Positions 7,403-15,681 of a stretch of 49,318 nt of DNA are shown here, in pieces. Within the stretch, counting starts at the first letter, position 1. Each line of letters begins with the position of its first letter. The stretch is from the NCBI GenBank assembly GCA_018969355.1, contig JAGWYO010000008.1:1-49318 (forward strand), read 5' to 3'. The translations under genes and the position numbers were made by a program. A model generated the notes under the pieces. It did no database searches. It was not told the origin of the DNA and worked only from the letters and a program-made list of their open reading frames with translations. The stretch comes from Actinomycetales bacterium. Its GTDB lineage: Bacteria; Actinomycetota; Actinomycetes; Nanopelagicales; Nanopelagicaceae.

Positions 7403-8659
7403 CTATATCGCAGAAGGCTTTTTAGAGTAGTGTGCCAAAATCATATGTAGCACAATGCCTATGGCCATACCCCAAATTAAATCAATTGCGACGGTGCTAA
7501 TCGCAGTGAGAATTAATGTGAAAGCCTCTGCCTTTGTCGTGCGCAGTGATTCCATTATCGATGTCGGGTTTAGAATTCGATAGCTAGTTCCTAACAATAA
7601 ACCAGCGATAACTGCCGTTGGAATTTGACTCACTAGTGGAGCGCCAATGAGGGCGATAAAGAGAAGTGCTAGCGCATGAAAAATAGAGGCCATTCGTGAT
7701 TGGGCGTGAGATCTCACATTCACGCTAGTTCTAGCAATCGCACCTGTTGCCGGCATTCCACCAAGAAGGGATGCGGCAAGAGTTGCCAGACCTTGTCCAA
7801 AGAGTTCTCGGTTAGGTTCAAATCTCTCTTTATTATGGGCAAGACCATCGGCCACACGGGCTGAGAGCAAGGATTCAACGGCTGCAAGTAAGGCTATCCA
7901 TAAAGCAGGAATAAGTAGCGTGGCTACATGATCAAAGATGGGTTTGTGATAATTGCCAAGTGCACGGGGGATATTTCCAATAGTGGTTATATTAATCGAA
8001 AACACTTTAACAAGTGCGCTCACTAAGACAAGTGCAATGAAACTGGCTGGGATATGTATTGTCCATCTCAAAGACTGAACTAGGTGTGGCCAGGAAAACT
8101 TAATGATTAGCGTAATGAGAACTACTAAGATTGAGGGATAATTAGGTCCAGCATGGAGTGCATCTTTTATCGTGTTCCACGCGACGATATAGCTTTTCTC
8201 TCCATCTCCTTGTGCAATGCCAAGTGCAAGGGGAATTTGTTGAAATGAGATGATAAGAGCAATACCAACTGTAAAACCTTCAACCACAGTCCATGGCACA
8301 CGATTTATGACTGCGCCTAACTCAAACACAGCCATAGCGATGACCATGACACCAGCCATGAGTCCAAGAGTTGGGATTGCTCCAACTCCATAGGTATGAA
8401 TAACTGGAATCAAAATAACTGTCATGGCACCTGTTGGCCCACTGACTTGATATTTAGATCCACCAAAGAGCGCGGCTAGAAAACCTGCAATTATCGCCGT
8501 TGTTAAACCAGCAGCTGCAGACATCCCTGATGTGATTCCAAAACCAATCGCAAGGGGCAGAGCCACTATGGCAACAGTGAGCCCAGAGATGAGATCGCTC
8601 ATGAAATCTTTACGATTGGCGGAAAACTCACTTCTTTTGGGCATGAAGGAGAAAAACAT
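7403..8659 (-). CDS. SulP-family anion transporter lacking a STAS domain
   Basis: This is a SulP (SLC26-type) permease, a transporter of sulfate, bicarbonate or related anions in the cytoplasmic membrane. The N-terminal D-L-I-S-G-L-T-V-A-I-V-A-L-P-L-A-I-G-F-G signature, the S-G-P-T-G-A-M motif and the later G-M-P-A-T-G-A-I-A-R-T segment are all present. About 10-12 helices fill the protein, and it ends right after the last helix (K-K-P-S-A-I), so the cytoplasmic STAS domain found in many family members is missing. The start is uncertain: ATG at 8659 (418 aa, possibly leaderless) or 8644 (413 aa); reading from 8707 would leave no room for promoters ahead of the divergent MFS gene. The anion is unknown. 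Confidence 0.85.
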   Translation of the reverse strand: MFFSFMPKRSEFSANRKDFMSDLISGLTVAIVALPLAIGFGITSGMSAAAGLTTAIIAGFLAALFGGSKYQVSGPTGAMTVILIPVIHTYGVGAIPTLGLMAGVMVIAMAVFELGAVINRVPWTVVEGFTVGIALIISFQQIPLALGIAQGDGEKSYIVAWNTIKDALHAGPNYPSILVVLITLIIKFSWPHLVQSLRWTIHIPASFIALVLVSALVKVFSINITTIGNIPRALGNYHKPIFDHVATLLIPALWIALLAAVESLLSARVADGLAHNKERFEPNRELFGQGLATLAASLLGGMPATGAIARTSVNVRSHAQSRMASIFHALALLFIALIGAPLVSQIPTAVIAGLLLGTSYRILNPTSIMESLRTTKAEAFTLILTAISTVAIDLIWGMAIGIVLHMILAHYSKKPSAI

Positions 8660-8664
8660 GAGGC

Positions 8665-8694
8665 AGTGTAAACAGACTCTTGCCTCATTGTCAG
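8665..8694 (-). promoter_or_regulatory. Putative SulP gene promoter
   Basis: On the minus strand CTGACA (8689-8694) is followed after 18 bases by TACACT (8665-8670), a reasonable -35/-10 pair. The first candidate start codon lies five bases further on. The pair sits in the 51-bp gap shared with the divergent MFS gene, so the two genes may share control. No operator repeat was seen. Confidence 0.35.
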
Positions 8695-8710
8695 TTACCT
8701 TTAGCACCTT

Positions 8711-9907
8711 ATGAGCGATGATTTAATTGCCGTTGCATCACGTGCGCGTAAAGGGCTTTTGGCGACCTTTTTCTTAATGGGTGTTGTCTCCATGGCCTGG
8801 GTCGCACGCATCCCTGAGATTCGTGATGCCAATGGTCTCAATAACGGACAGCTGGGATTGATCCTTATTTCCAGCACAGCTGGTGCAATCATTGGTGCAC
8901 AGCTGGCCGGGCGCTTAGTTCATTCTTATGGCACTCAAGCAGTTATTCGAGTTGCCATCATCATCATGCCCATTGGTTTAATCTTGATGGGTTTTTCAAC
9001 TTCTCCGATTACTTTAATTTTTGGTCTCTTCATCATGGGCCTTGGGTATTCCAGTATGGATATTGCTTCTAACACCCAAGCAGTTGTTATTGAAAAACTC
9101 TTAGGGCGTCGCGTCATGTCTTCATTTCATGCCCTGTGGTCATCAGGTGCTTTTGCAACAACTGTCTTAGGTGGATCCATTGCCAAGCATGTCTCACCTC
9201 GCGATAACTTAGTTGGAGTAGGCATGGTCTGCTTCTTCCTATTTATTCCAGCTATGCGCATGCTCCTTTCTGCAGAATTAGATGAACACAGTGGTGGGGA
9301 AGAAGAGACCGAAGCCAAGATTCCGCTCTTTGGAAAATCAGTTCTACCACTGTGGGGGATGGGCATTGGTTTACTTGGTGGCCTTATTGCAGAAGGTGCT
9401 GCCAGTGATTGGGGCGCAATCTTGCTGCGCGATGACATGGGCTTTGGGCTTGGTGTTAACGCTTCAGCTTTTGCTGTCTTTTCACTAGCGATGATTACTG
9501 CCCGCTTTTTAGGTGATAGAGCACTAGATCACTTTGGTCCTAGAAAGACAGTGCTCTACGGTGGTTATTTAGGTGGAATTGGTTTAGGTGCTGGCATTGC
9601 AATCGCTGTGCCACTCTCTGACACACAACCAGTTCTAGCATTGATCATCGTCAACATTGGTTTTGCTTGTGCTGGTTTAGGTATTGGCCCCATGTTTCCT
9701 GCCTATATTTTGGCAGCCTCTGAGGTACCTGGGATTGCATCATCAGTTGCTATTGCGCGCGTGGGAGTAATTGGTATTGCTGGGTATTTCATTGGTCCCT
9801 CTGTCACTGGCGCTCTTGCCCAACTGATGTCACTTCCTGTTGCAATGATGTATCCGGTGCTGATGTTGTTACTTGCCGGGTATCAATCTCACATTATCAA
9901 AAAGTAA
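8711..9907 (+). CDS. MFS transporter (YbjJ-like)
   Basis: This 398-residue major facilitator protein has about twelve hydrophobic helices in two halves, separated by an acidic central loop (residues about 190-205, G-G-E-E-E-T-E). The loop R-I-P-E-I-R-D after helix 1 and the motif-A-like segment G-R-L-V-H-S-Y-G-T-Q resemble the YbjJ branch of inner-membrane MFS proteins. The substrate is unknown; drug, sugar or metabolite export are all possible. No Shine-Dalgarno precedes the ATG; a TACCTT element (8696-8701) nine bases upstream could give a leaderless mRNA. A likely bidirectional terminator follows the stop codon. Confidence 0.85.
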   Translation: MSDDLIAVASRARKGLLATFFLMGVVSMAWVARIPEIRDANGLNNGQLGLILISSTAGAIIGAQLAGRLVHSYGTQAVIRVAIIIMPIGLILMGFSTSPITLIFGLFIMGLGYSSMDIASNTQAVVIEKLLGRRVMSSFHALWSSGAFATTVLGGSIAKHVSPRDNLVGVGMVCFFLFIPAMRMLLSAELDEHSGGEEETEAKIPLFGKSVLPLWGMGIGLLGGLIAEGAASDWGAILLRDDMGFGLGVNASAFAVFSLAMITARFLGDRALDHFGPRKTVLYGGYLGGIGLGAGIAIAVPLSDTQPVLALIIVNIGFACAGLGIGPMFPAYILAASEVPGIASSVAIARVGVIGIAGYFIGPSVTGALAQLMSLPVAMMYPVLMLLLAGYQSHIIKK

Positions 9908-9954
9908 AACCCCCACAGATTATTTCTGCAGGGGCTTTACTGACTAGTTTTTTT
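9906..9954. terminator. Bidirectional terminator between convergent MFS and DoxX genes
   Basis: The 45-bp gap between two convergent genes holds an imperfect hairpin: CCCC (9910-9913) with GGGG (9931-9934), and CAG (9916-9918) with CTG (9926-9928), around a short A/T loop. A T-rich tail (9948-9954) lies on the right and an A run on the left, so it could end transcription from both sides. Confidence 0.55.
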
Positions 9955-10366
9955 ACAAGCTAAAGAATGCTGCTGTAATGCTTGGTCCAAAATCTGCACC
10001 AGATCCAACTAGTACAAAGATGATAAGCGCCGCTCCTGCAAGAGAGAGATCTTTGAAGAACCCAATTGATTCATTCTGCTTAGCTGTTGCATCACTTTCT
10101 TTCCAGAATGCATGCATCATGAAGGCGGTTGGAATTAAAAAGATAGCGATAAGTAGTGCGCCAAGATCTGCATAGACACCAAATGCGATGTAGAGGCCGC
10201 CTACAAGAATCATCAGACCTGAAAGGATCACGCTCAGCTTTGCAGCTGGGACCTTCTTGTATTGGGCATAGCCAGTCATGGCATCGAGCTTGGTGAGATG
10301 GCTAATTCCTGATGTGATAAAGAGGCCAGCAAATAAGATGCGAGCGATTACGAGTACTGCGTTCAT
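9953..10366 (-). CDS. DoxX-family membrane protein
   Basis: This 137-residue protein has four hydrophobic helices and the DoxX signature near its N-terminus (R-I-L-F-A-G-L-F-I-T-S-G-I-S-H, residues 8-22). DoxX-like proteins act at the membrane in redox or detoxification settings and are often controlled by MarR- or Rrf2-type regulators. The ATG is preceded by AAGGAG at a good distance. It stands alone: convergent with the MFS gene and divergent from the SOS operon. A perfect palindrome overlaps its putative -10 element, pointing to repressor control. The biochemical role is not known. Confidence 0.8.
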   Translation of the reverse strand: MNAVLVIARILFAGLFITSGISHLTKLDAMTGYAQYKKVPAAKLSVILSGLMILVGGLYIAFGVYADLGALLIAIFLIPTAFMMHAFWKESDATAKQNESIGFFKDLSLAGAALIIFVLVGSGADFGPSITAAFFSL

Positions 10367-10403
10367 GGAGCTCCTTAGGTGGGTGAATACGAACAGGTCA
10401 ATA

Positions 10404-10423
10404 GTAGTTGAAAGTTCAACTAC
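10404..10423. promoter_or_regulatory. Perfect 20-bp palindromic operator upstream of the DoxX gene
   Basis: GTAGTTGAA and its exact reverse complement TTCAACTAC are separated by two bases. The site ends 37 bp before the DoxX start codon, and on that strand it overlaps TACTAT, a plausible -10. AGTTGAA/TTCAACT half-sites are common among MarR-family operators, so a repressor is likely; no regulator gene is in the window. Confidence 0.6.
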
Positions 10424-10478
10424 CTAGAGCCACGACACGCCTGTGCACTTGCTATTTGTCAGTCCAGGGGTCTATTTT

Positions 10479-10494
10479 TCGAACATCTGTTCGA
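10479..10494 (+). promoter_or_regulatory. LexA (SOS) box
   Basis: TCGAAC and GTTCGA arms with a four-base centre (ATCT) match the Gram-positive/actinobacterial LexA consensus CGAAC-N4-GTTCG exactly. The box lies 27 bp before the DUF6504 start and overlaps the likely promoter (ATACTA follows directly). It puts the DUF6504-dnaE2-dinB operon under DNA-damage control. Confidence 0.9.
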
Positions 10495-10521
10495 ATACTA
10501 GAAAGGTCTCTCGCCCCTCTC

Positions 10522-10797
10522 ATGACACAGGTCAATCCCGCCCACGATGTCACCATCGATGGTGCAACAACGCCTATTGAATTCACCTTTAAGGGCCGGC
10601 GCTTTCGCATTCATGCAGTCTTATCCAGATGGTGTGAAGCAGGCGGTTGGTGGAATCGCATTAGCGATGGCAAGTACAGACCGGATGATCAAGCCCGTGC
10701 GCTGTGGCGCGTGGAGGCTGCGCCCATTGGGGCCTTAACAACATTTGAATTAGAGCGCGATGAAGTTAGCGGTCAATGGATTATCCGTAACGTATGA
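10522..10797 (+). CDS. DUF6504-family protein of the mutagenesis operon
   Basis: This 91-residue protein matches a small actinobacterial family found next to dnaE2 and Y-family polymerase genes (DUF6504, from memory). It shows P-I-E-F-T-F-K-G-R-R-F-R-I near residue 18-30, then S-R-W-C-E-A-G-G-W-W and A-L-W-R-V-E-A, ending G-Q-W-I-I-R-N-V. The ATG at 10522 is used because upstream in-frame starts would put the LexA box inside the coding region. It overlaps dnaE2 by 4 bp (ATGA), so the two are coupled. Its molecular role is not established; a link to translesion synthesis is inferred from position. Confidence 0.75.
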   Translation: MTQVNPAHDVTIDGATTPIEFTFKGRRFRIHAVLSRWCEAGGWWNRISDGKYRPDDQARALWRVEAAPIGALTTFELERDEVSGQWIIRNV

Positions 10798-13700
10798 GCT
10801 TTATTCACCTCAACGTTGCCAGTGCTTATTCACTCAAATACGGCACAACACAACCAGCTGATTTAGTAGAACGCGCTGCTGCTTTTGAGATGCCGGCGCT
10901 GGCATTAACTGATCGTGATGGTTTAGCCGGTGCAATTCGCTTTGCGCAAAGCTGTGTTGATTGTGGTATCGCGCCAATTATTGGAGTCAATCTGGCAGTT
11001 GATATGGGTGGCAGTAATAATCGCCTGACTCTTTTGGCACATAGTGATGGGGGATGGCGCTCGCTATGTAGGTTGCTGACATCTCTGGCAATGACAAGTG
11101 ATAACCGCAATCTGGTTCTGACCCTTGATTTCTTACAACGCTTTAGCCATTACAGCACTAACGTCTATGCCCTGCATGGACCACACTCGCTAGTGGGCTC
11201 ACTCATTACCGATAATCGCATTGATGCAGCTTTCACCGCCTTTAATCAAACCCGTGATTTATTTGCAGATAATGCCATTGAATGTGTTTCACATCTTGTG
11301 GCGGGTAAAGGTGCGCGCTCCACATCCCATGCGGCAAAATCCTTAATTTTCGCCCGTGATCACGATATTGATGCCGTCATCACTAACGCAGTTCGCATGC
11401 GCGATAGGGCCGATGGCCCTCTAGCAGATGTTTTAGATTGCGCTCGCCAGCTAGTGCCGTTGCATCCGCGCCATATCGAGCGACACAATGCTGAAGGCTT
11501 TTTAAAATCAAGTGATGAAATGATTTCACTGGCCGGTGAAATTGCACGGGCTGCAGGGGAGCGAACACCACGGCAATTACTAGCAACAACGCGTGCATGG
11601 GCAGAGCGCTCTTTGTTATCTCCTCAGCGCGATATTGGTTTAGGTGGTGCCCATCTACCTGAAGCCCATGTGGTGGGGGCAGATTCAGCTCATGAAATGC
11701 GCGTATTGCTGCGCACTCGCAGTGAAGCTGCAATTAACTGGCGCTATAGCGATAGCGCGATGATTAAAAAAGCTCGCACACGCCTTGATGATGAGCTATC
11801 AACAGTTGCAACCCTTGGCTTTGAATCATATTTTTTAACTGTTGCCGATATCTGTGACATGGCACGTGGTGCTGGTATTCGAGTTGCAGCACGGGGAAGC
11901 GGTGCAGGTTCCTTGATCTGCCACTTACTTGGAATCTCAGGCGTTGATCCACTACAACATGGTCTATTGATGGAGCGCTTTTGCTCACCGCTGCGCGCAG
12001 CTTTGCCCGATATTGATATTGATGTTGAATCACATAGACGACTTGAAATCTATGACATGGTTTTTAAACGCTATGGCAATACTGATTGGGATGTGCCGGG
12101 TAATCAATCTCGATGTGCAACCGTTGCCATGGTTGATACATACCGGGCTCGTCATGCAATACGAGATGCAGGGGCAGCGCTGGGTTTACCTGGCATGGAG
12201 ATTGATATGTTGGCAAAGTCGATGCCACATGTGAGAGCACGCAATATCTCAAAAACCCTAGAGAACTTACCTGAGCTGCGCTGCCTTAATATCTCTGCGC
12301 CATTAACTGCAATGACAATTGCACTAGCTGAACGGTTAGATGCTTTGCCACGGCATCTATCAATGCATCCATGCGCCATTGTTTTATCTGATGGCGGTTT
12401 GCTTGATCGCACACCACTTCTTTCTAATGCCAGTGGCTATCCCATGGTGGTCTTTGATAAAGATGATGTTGAGGCTATTGGCTTATTAAAACTCGATGTC
12501 TTGGGCGTGAGGATGCAGTCGGCAATCTCTTATGCGCTCACTGAGATAGAGCGCACGGAAAATCTCAGCGTTGATATCGATACCGTGCCCTTAGATGATC
12601 CTGATACTTATGCCTTAATTCAATCCACCAATACTTTAGGTTTGTTTCAAATTGAATCTCCGGGACAGCGCGAACTTGTTGGAAAGTTAGAACCTCAAAC
12701 ATTTACTGATTTGATTATTGATATCTCACTCTTTCGACCAGGGCCAGTGAAATCAGACATGATTACGCCCTTTTTAAAGGCCCGTCATGGCTGGGCTAAA
12801 GCCCAAATCATTCACCCAGATCTCTATGAGATTTTGCGCGATACCGAAGGCGTTGTTGTCTTCCATGAACAGGTCATTGAAATCATTGCAACGATGACAG
12901 GGGTCTCACTAGCTAGCGCTGATGAAAAGCGGCGGGCGTTGGGGGACAAGGTGGGCCAACAAGAAGTCTGTGATTGGTTCTTTCCTGCTGCAACGGCCAA
13001 AGGTTATGAGCTGCCTATCATTCATGAGATCTGGGAAGTTCTGCGCGCCTTTGCATCCTTTGGTTTTTGTAAAGCACACGCTGCAGCTTTTGCCCTGCCC
13101 ACCTATCAATCAGCCTGGCTTAAAACTCATTACCCAGCAGCTTTTTTAGCTGGTGTGCTCACACATGATCCAGGGATGTATCCAAGGCGTTTAATCGTTG
13201 ATGAAGTGCGACAGATGGGGCTAAAGGTTGCACCCCTTGATATCAATGAATCTGATGCGCTCTATCGTGTGGAAGAAAATGGCAGTGCCGTTCGTATTGC
13301 ACTCTCCACTATTACAAAGATTAGCGATGGAGAAGTTGCATCGATTATTGCTGGGCGGCCCTATATTGATTTAACTGATTTTGTGCGCCGCTCTGGGTGC
13401 AGCGCACCTGTTACCGAAAGTGCAATCTTGACGGGTGCATTTGATCGCTTGCATACCGATGTTAATCGCCGTGATTTGCTACTGCATTTTTCTGATCTGC
13501 AGAAATCACCTAACGCGGGGGTAACAGGAGCGCAGATGAATTTAGCTTTTGCGCCTCCCGCATTAATGAGCAGTGGCCTACCTGATATGAGTCCTGCTGA
13601 AATAGTTGAACATGAAATAGCGCGATTAGGTATTGATATGTCTGAGCACTTAGTGAGCTTTTATAGCGATTTTCTCAACTCTATCGGCGCCGTGCGCTCC

Positions 13701-14021
13701 TGTGATTTACTGGCCCAGCGTTCGCGCTCTTCGGTATTAGTTGCTGGTATAAAAGTTGCGATGCAAACCCCGCCGGTGCGAAGTGGAAAGCGCGTCATCT
13801 TTGTAAGCCTGGATGATGGCTATGGATGTAGTGATTCAACTTTCTTTAGCGATACCCAAGGCGATTTTGCCAGTACCCTCTATTCCTCATCCCTGCTACT
13901 CATTCGTGGCATTACCCGGCGCACAGGGGCCCGCGGTATTTCACTACGGGCAACGGGTGCATGGGATTTACGCGCGGCCTATGAATCATGGCGCACAAAA
14001 GAAAGTACGCTGGCAATATGA
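10794..14021 (+). CDS. dnaE2: Error-prone DNA polymerase III alpha subunit DnaE2
   Basis: This 1075-residue C-family polymerase performs damage-induced translesion synthesis. It has an N-terminal PHP-type domain, the catalytic palm motif P-D-I-D-I-D (D406, D408, D410), finger segments such as F-G-F-C-K-A-H-A-A-A-F and a helix-hairpin-helix region. The PHP motifs are degraded (H-L-N where H-x-H is usual, T-D-R-D-G for T-D-H-D-G), so it probably lacks proofreading or phosphoesterase activity. Q-M-N-L-A-F at about 914 resembles a beta-clamp binding peptide. It is shorter than the replicative DnaE1 at 38064. The start overlaps DUF6504 (ATGA), and dinB follows with another ATGA overlap, all under the LexA box. 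Confidence 0.9.
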   Translation: MSFIHLNVASAYSLKYGTTQPADLVERAAAFEMPALALTDRDGLAGAIRFAQSCVDCGIAPIIGVNLAVDMGGSNNRLTLLAHSDGGWRSLCRLLTSLAMTSDNRNLVLTLDFLQRFSHYSTNVYALHGPHSLVGSLITDNRIDAAFTAFNQTRDLFADNAIECVSHLVAGKGARSTSHAAKSLIFARDHDIDAVITNAVRMRDRADGPLADVLDCARQLVPLHPRHIERHNAEGFLKSSDEMISLAGEIARAAGERTPRQLLATTRAWAERSLLSPQRDIGLGGAHLPEAHVVGADSAHEMRVLLRTRSEAAINWRYSDSAMIKKARTRLDDELSTVATLGFESYFLTVADICDMARGAGIRVAARGSGAGSLICHLLGISGVDPLQHGLLMERFCSPLRAALPDIDIDVESHRRLEIYDMVFKRYGNTDWDVPGNQSRCATVAMVDTYRARHAIRDAGAALGLPGMEIDMLAKSMPHVRARNISKTLENLPELRCLNISAPLTAMTIALAERLDALPRHLSMHPCAIVLSDGGLLDRTPLLSNASGYPMVVFDKDDVEAIGLLKLDVLGVRMQSAISYALTEIERTENLSVDIDTVPLDDPDTYALIQSTNTLGLFQIESPGQRELVGKLEPQTFTDLIIDISLFRPGPVKSDMITPFLKARHGWAKAQIIHPDLYEILRDTEGVVVFHEQVIEIIATMTGVSLASADEKRRALGDKVGQQEVCDWFFPAATAKGYELPIIHEIWEVLRAFASFGFCKAHAAAFALPTYQSAWLKTHYPAAFLAGVLTHDPGMYPRRLIVDEVRQMGLKVAPLDINESDALYRVEENGSAVRIALSTITKISDGEVASIIAGRPYIDLTDFVRRSGCSAPVTESAILTGAFDRLHTDVNRRDLLLHFSDLQKSPNAGVTGAQMNLAFAPPALMSSGLPDMSPAEIVEHEIARLGIDMSEHLVSFYSDFLNSIGAVRSCDLLAQRSRSSVLVAGIKVAMQTPPVRSGKRVIFVSLDDGYGCSDSTFFSDTQGDFASTLYSSSLLLIRGITRRTGARGISLRATGAWDLRAAYESWRTKESTLAI

Positions 14022-15208
14022 GTGAAGAAAACGCTACCCAGGCCACCATTCTTCATGTGGATATGGATGCATTTTTTGCCTCCGTGGCAGAGCGCGATAA
14101 CCCAGAGTTAAAGGGAAAGGCCGTTGTTATTGGCATGGGAGCGCGCGGTGTTGTCTCTGCAGCTAACTATGAAGCGCGCAAATTTGGTATTCACTCAGCG
14201 ATGCCAGTGGGGCGTGCTCGTCGATTAGCACCGCATGCAATCTTTTTACCTGTTGATATGGCACGCTATCAAGAAGTATCAGGACATGTCATGGAGATCT
14301 TTCATAGTTTCACGCCCTGGGTTGAACCGATTTCCTTAGATGAAGCTTTTCTAGATGTGACCGGTTCACAAAAGCTGCTGGGCACAGGACGTGAAATCGC
14401 AGTTGCTATTCGAAAAAAAGTAGAGGAGCAAGAAGGCATTACCTGTTCAGTCGGCATCGCACCTTCTAAGTTCATTGCAAAGTTAGCATCAGCTAACTGC
14501 AAACCTAATGGGATGCTGGAGATAACAGCCGATCGTATTCTGACCTTTTTACATCCTCTTCCTATTCAAGCGATGTGGGGAGTGGGACCAAAGACGGCAG
14601 AAGTTCTAGAACGACTCGGGCTAAGAACGATTGAAGATATTGCACAGCTGCCGCGGGCTACACTCATCAGAGCGTTGGGTGAAGCAAACGGTGCATCTTT
14701 ATATGAACTTGCATGGGGCCGCGATTATCGAGATGTCACACCAGAAGAACCTGATCGTAGTATCAGTGCAGCAGAGACATTCCCGCAGGATCTAGATAAT
14801 CCAGAAGAGATAGTGACTGAGTTTTTGCGATTAACCGAGAGAGCAACTGCCAGATTGCGCGATCGTAATTTATTTGCAAAGACAATAAGTATCAAAGTGC
14901 GCTTTGCTGATTTTTCAACGATTAATCGCAGCAAGACTTTGCCACTTGCCATCGATAGCACCCATGATGTTTATGAAGTGGTGAAGGGGCTCTATCAAGC
15001 ACTTCACATTGAGCGGGCCCGACTGCGTCTTGTGGGGATCTCTCTGGAGAATTTGAGTGAAGGCGCACCTCATCAAATGATGCTGGGTGAGCGCGAAGTT
15101 GGCTGGCGCCAAGCAGAAGAGGCGATGGATCAAGCCCGTGCGCGATTTGGTAAGGGCTCTGTGCGTCCTGCCCGCCTGATAAGTGCCAGTGAAGATGATA
15201 AGGATTAG
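14018..15208 (+). CDS. dinB: Y-family DNA polymerase IV (DinB)
   Basis: This 396-residue Y-family polymerase carries intact catalytic residues: D15 in H-V-D-M-D-A-F-F and D108-E109 in S-L-D-E-A-F-L-D. Palm, fingers, thumb (helix-hairpin-helix around W-G-V-G-P-K-T) and little-finger domains are all present. The ATG at 14018 overlaps the dnaE2 stop as ATGA, like the upstream junction; a longer reading from 13988 is possible but less likely. Actinobacterial DnaE2 usually works with ImuA'/ImuB, where ImuB is catalytically dead. Here the partner gene encodes what looks like an active Pol IV and no imuA is present. Confidence 0.9.
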   Translation: MSEENATQATILHVDMDAFFASVAERDNPELKGKAVVIGMGARGVVSAANYEARKFGIHSAMPVGRARRLAPHAIFLPVDMARYQEVSGHVMEIFHSFTPWVEPISLDEAFLDVTGSQKLLGTGREIAVAIRKKVEEQEGITCSVGIAPSKFIAKLASANCKPNGMLEITADRILTFLHPLPIQAMWGVGPKTAEVLERLGLRTIEDIAQLPRATLIRALGEANGASLYELAWGRDYRDVTPEEPDRSISAAETFPQDLDNPEEIVTEFLRLTERATARLRDRNLFAKTISIKVRFADFSTINRSKTLPLAIDSTHDVYEVVKGLYQALHIERARLRLVGISLENLSEGAPHQMMLGEREVGWRQAEEAMDQARARFGKGSVRPARLISASEDDKD

Positions 15209-15240
15209 TTTCTAAGTAGCCACAAGCACCCGAGTTGTTC

Positions 15241-15252
15241 TATTGTTGCGCT
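15241..15252 (+). promoter_or_regulatory. Putative leaderless promoter (-10) of the DUF3040 gene
   Basis: TATTGT at 15241-15246 fits TANNNT and stands six bases before the ATG at 15253, so transcription would start at or next to the start codon. No Shine-Dalgarno is present and no clear -35 is seen. Confidence 0.35.
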
Positions 15253-15594
15253 ATGGCTTTATCTGATCACGAGAAGCGAATGCTCCAAGAGATGGAAGCT
15301 GCGCTGATGACTGAGGATCCACGCCTTGTTTCAGCATTAACAGGTGAGGCAAAGCCGATTGGCAAAAACCGCATTCTGCTAGCTCTTGGCCTTGTGGCAG
15401 TTGGAATTCTGGTCCTCTTTACCGGTCTGATTTCAAAGACAACGCCTGTGGGAGTACTGGGCTTTATCATCGCCCTGGGCGGGGTCATCACAGCTATCTC
15501 ATCCATTGGGCGTCCATCTATGCCAAAGCGCAAGGGCTCATCCTCGATCAGCGCTCGCCTAGAACAACGCTGGGATGAGCGCAATAACGGCTAA
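15253..15594 (+). CDS. DUF3040 two-helix membrane protein
   Basis: This 113-residue protein begins M-A-L-S-D-H-E-K-R-M-L-Q-E-M-E, the hallmark of the actinobacterial DUF3040 family. A cytoplasmic acidic start (to about 40) is followed by two transmembrane helices (about 43-62 and 67-84) and a basic tail. The ATG at 15253 is chosen because the family motif starts there; an upstream reading adds six unrelated residues. The gene lies just before mraZ, as in many actinobacteria, but a strong terminator separates them. The function is unknown; a cell-envelope role is inferred from position. Confidence 0.8.
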   Translation: MALSDHEKRMLQEMEAALMTEDPRLVSALTGEAKPIGKNRILLALGLVAVGILVLFTGLISKTTPVGVLGFIIALGGVITAISSIGRPSMPKRKGSSSISARLEQRWDERNNG

Positions 15595-15614
15595 ATAACT
15601 ATTTCGTACTGACC

Positions 15615-15640
15615 AAGGGCTCCCGCGGGGGCCCTTTTTT
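15615..15640 (+). terminator. Rho-independent terminator after the DUF3040 gene
   Basis: AAGGGCTCCC (15615-15624) pairs with GGGGGCCCTT (15627-15636), giving nine or ten pairs with one G-T and a tight GC-rich loop, followed by TTTTTT (15635-15640). It should insulate the mraZ promoter from upstream transcription. Confidence 0.85.
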
Positions 15641-15681
15641 CATGCCTAAAAACAGGTGGGAGGGGTGGGGCGGATAAGGGT

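Noticed and set aside
10408-10521. Longer start for the DUF6504 gene
   Set aside because: It would put the LexA box and promoter inside the coding region, and the added residues do not match the family.
13988-14017. Longer dinB start at 13988
   Set aside because: The ATG at 14018 makes an ATGA overlap like the other junction in the operon and gives the normal DinB N-terminus.
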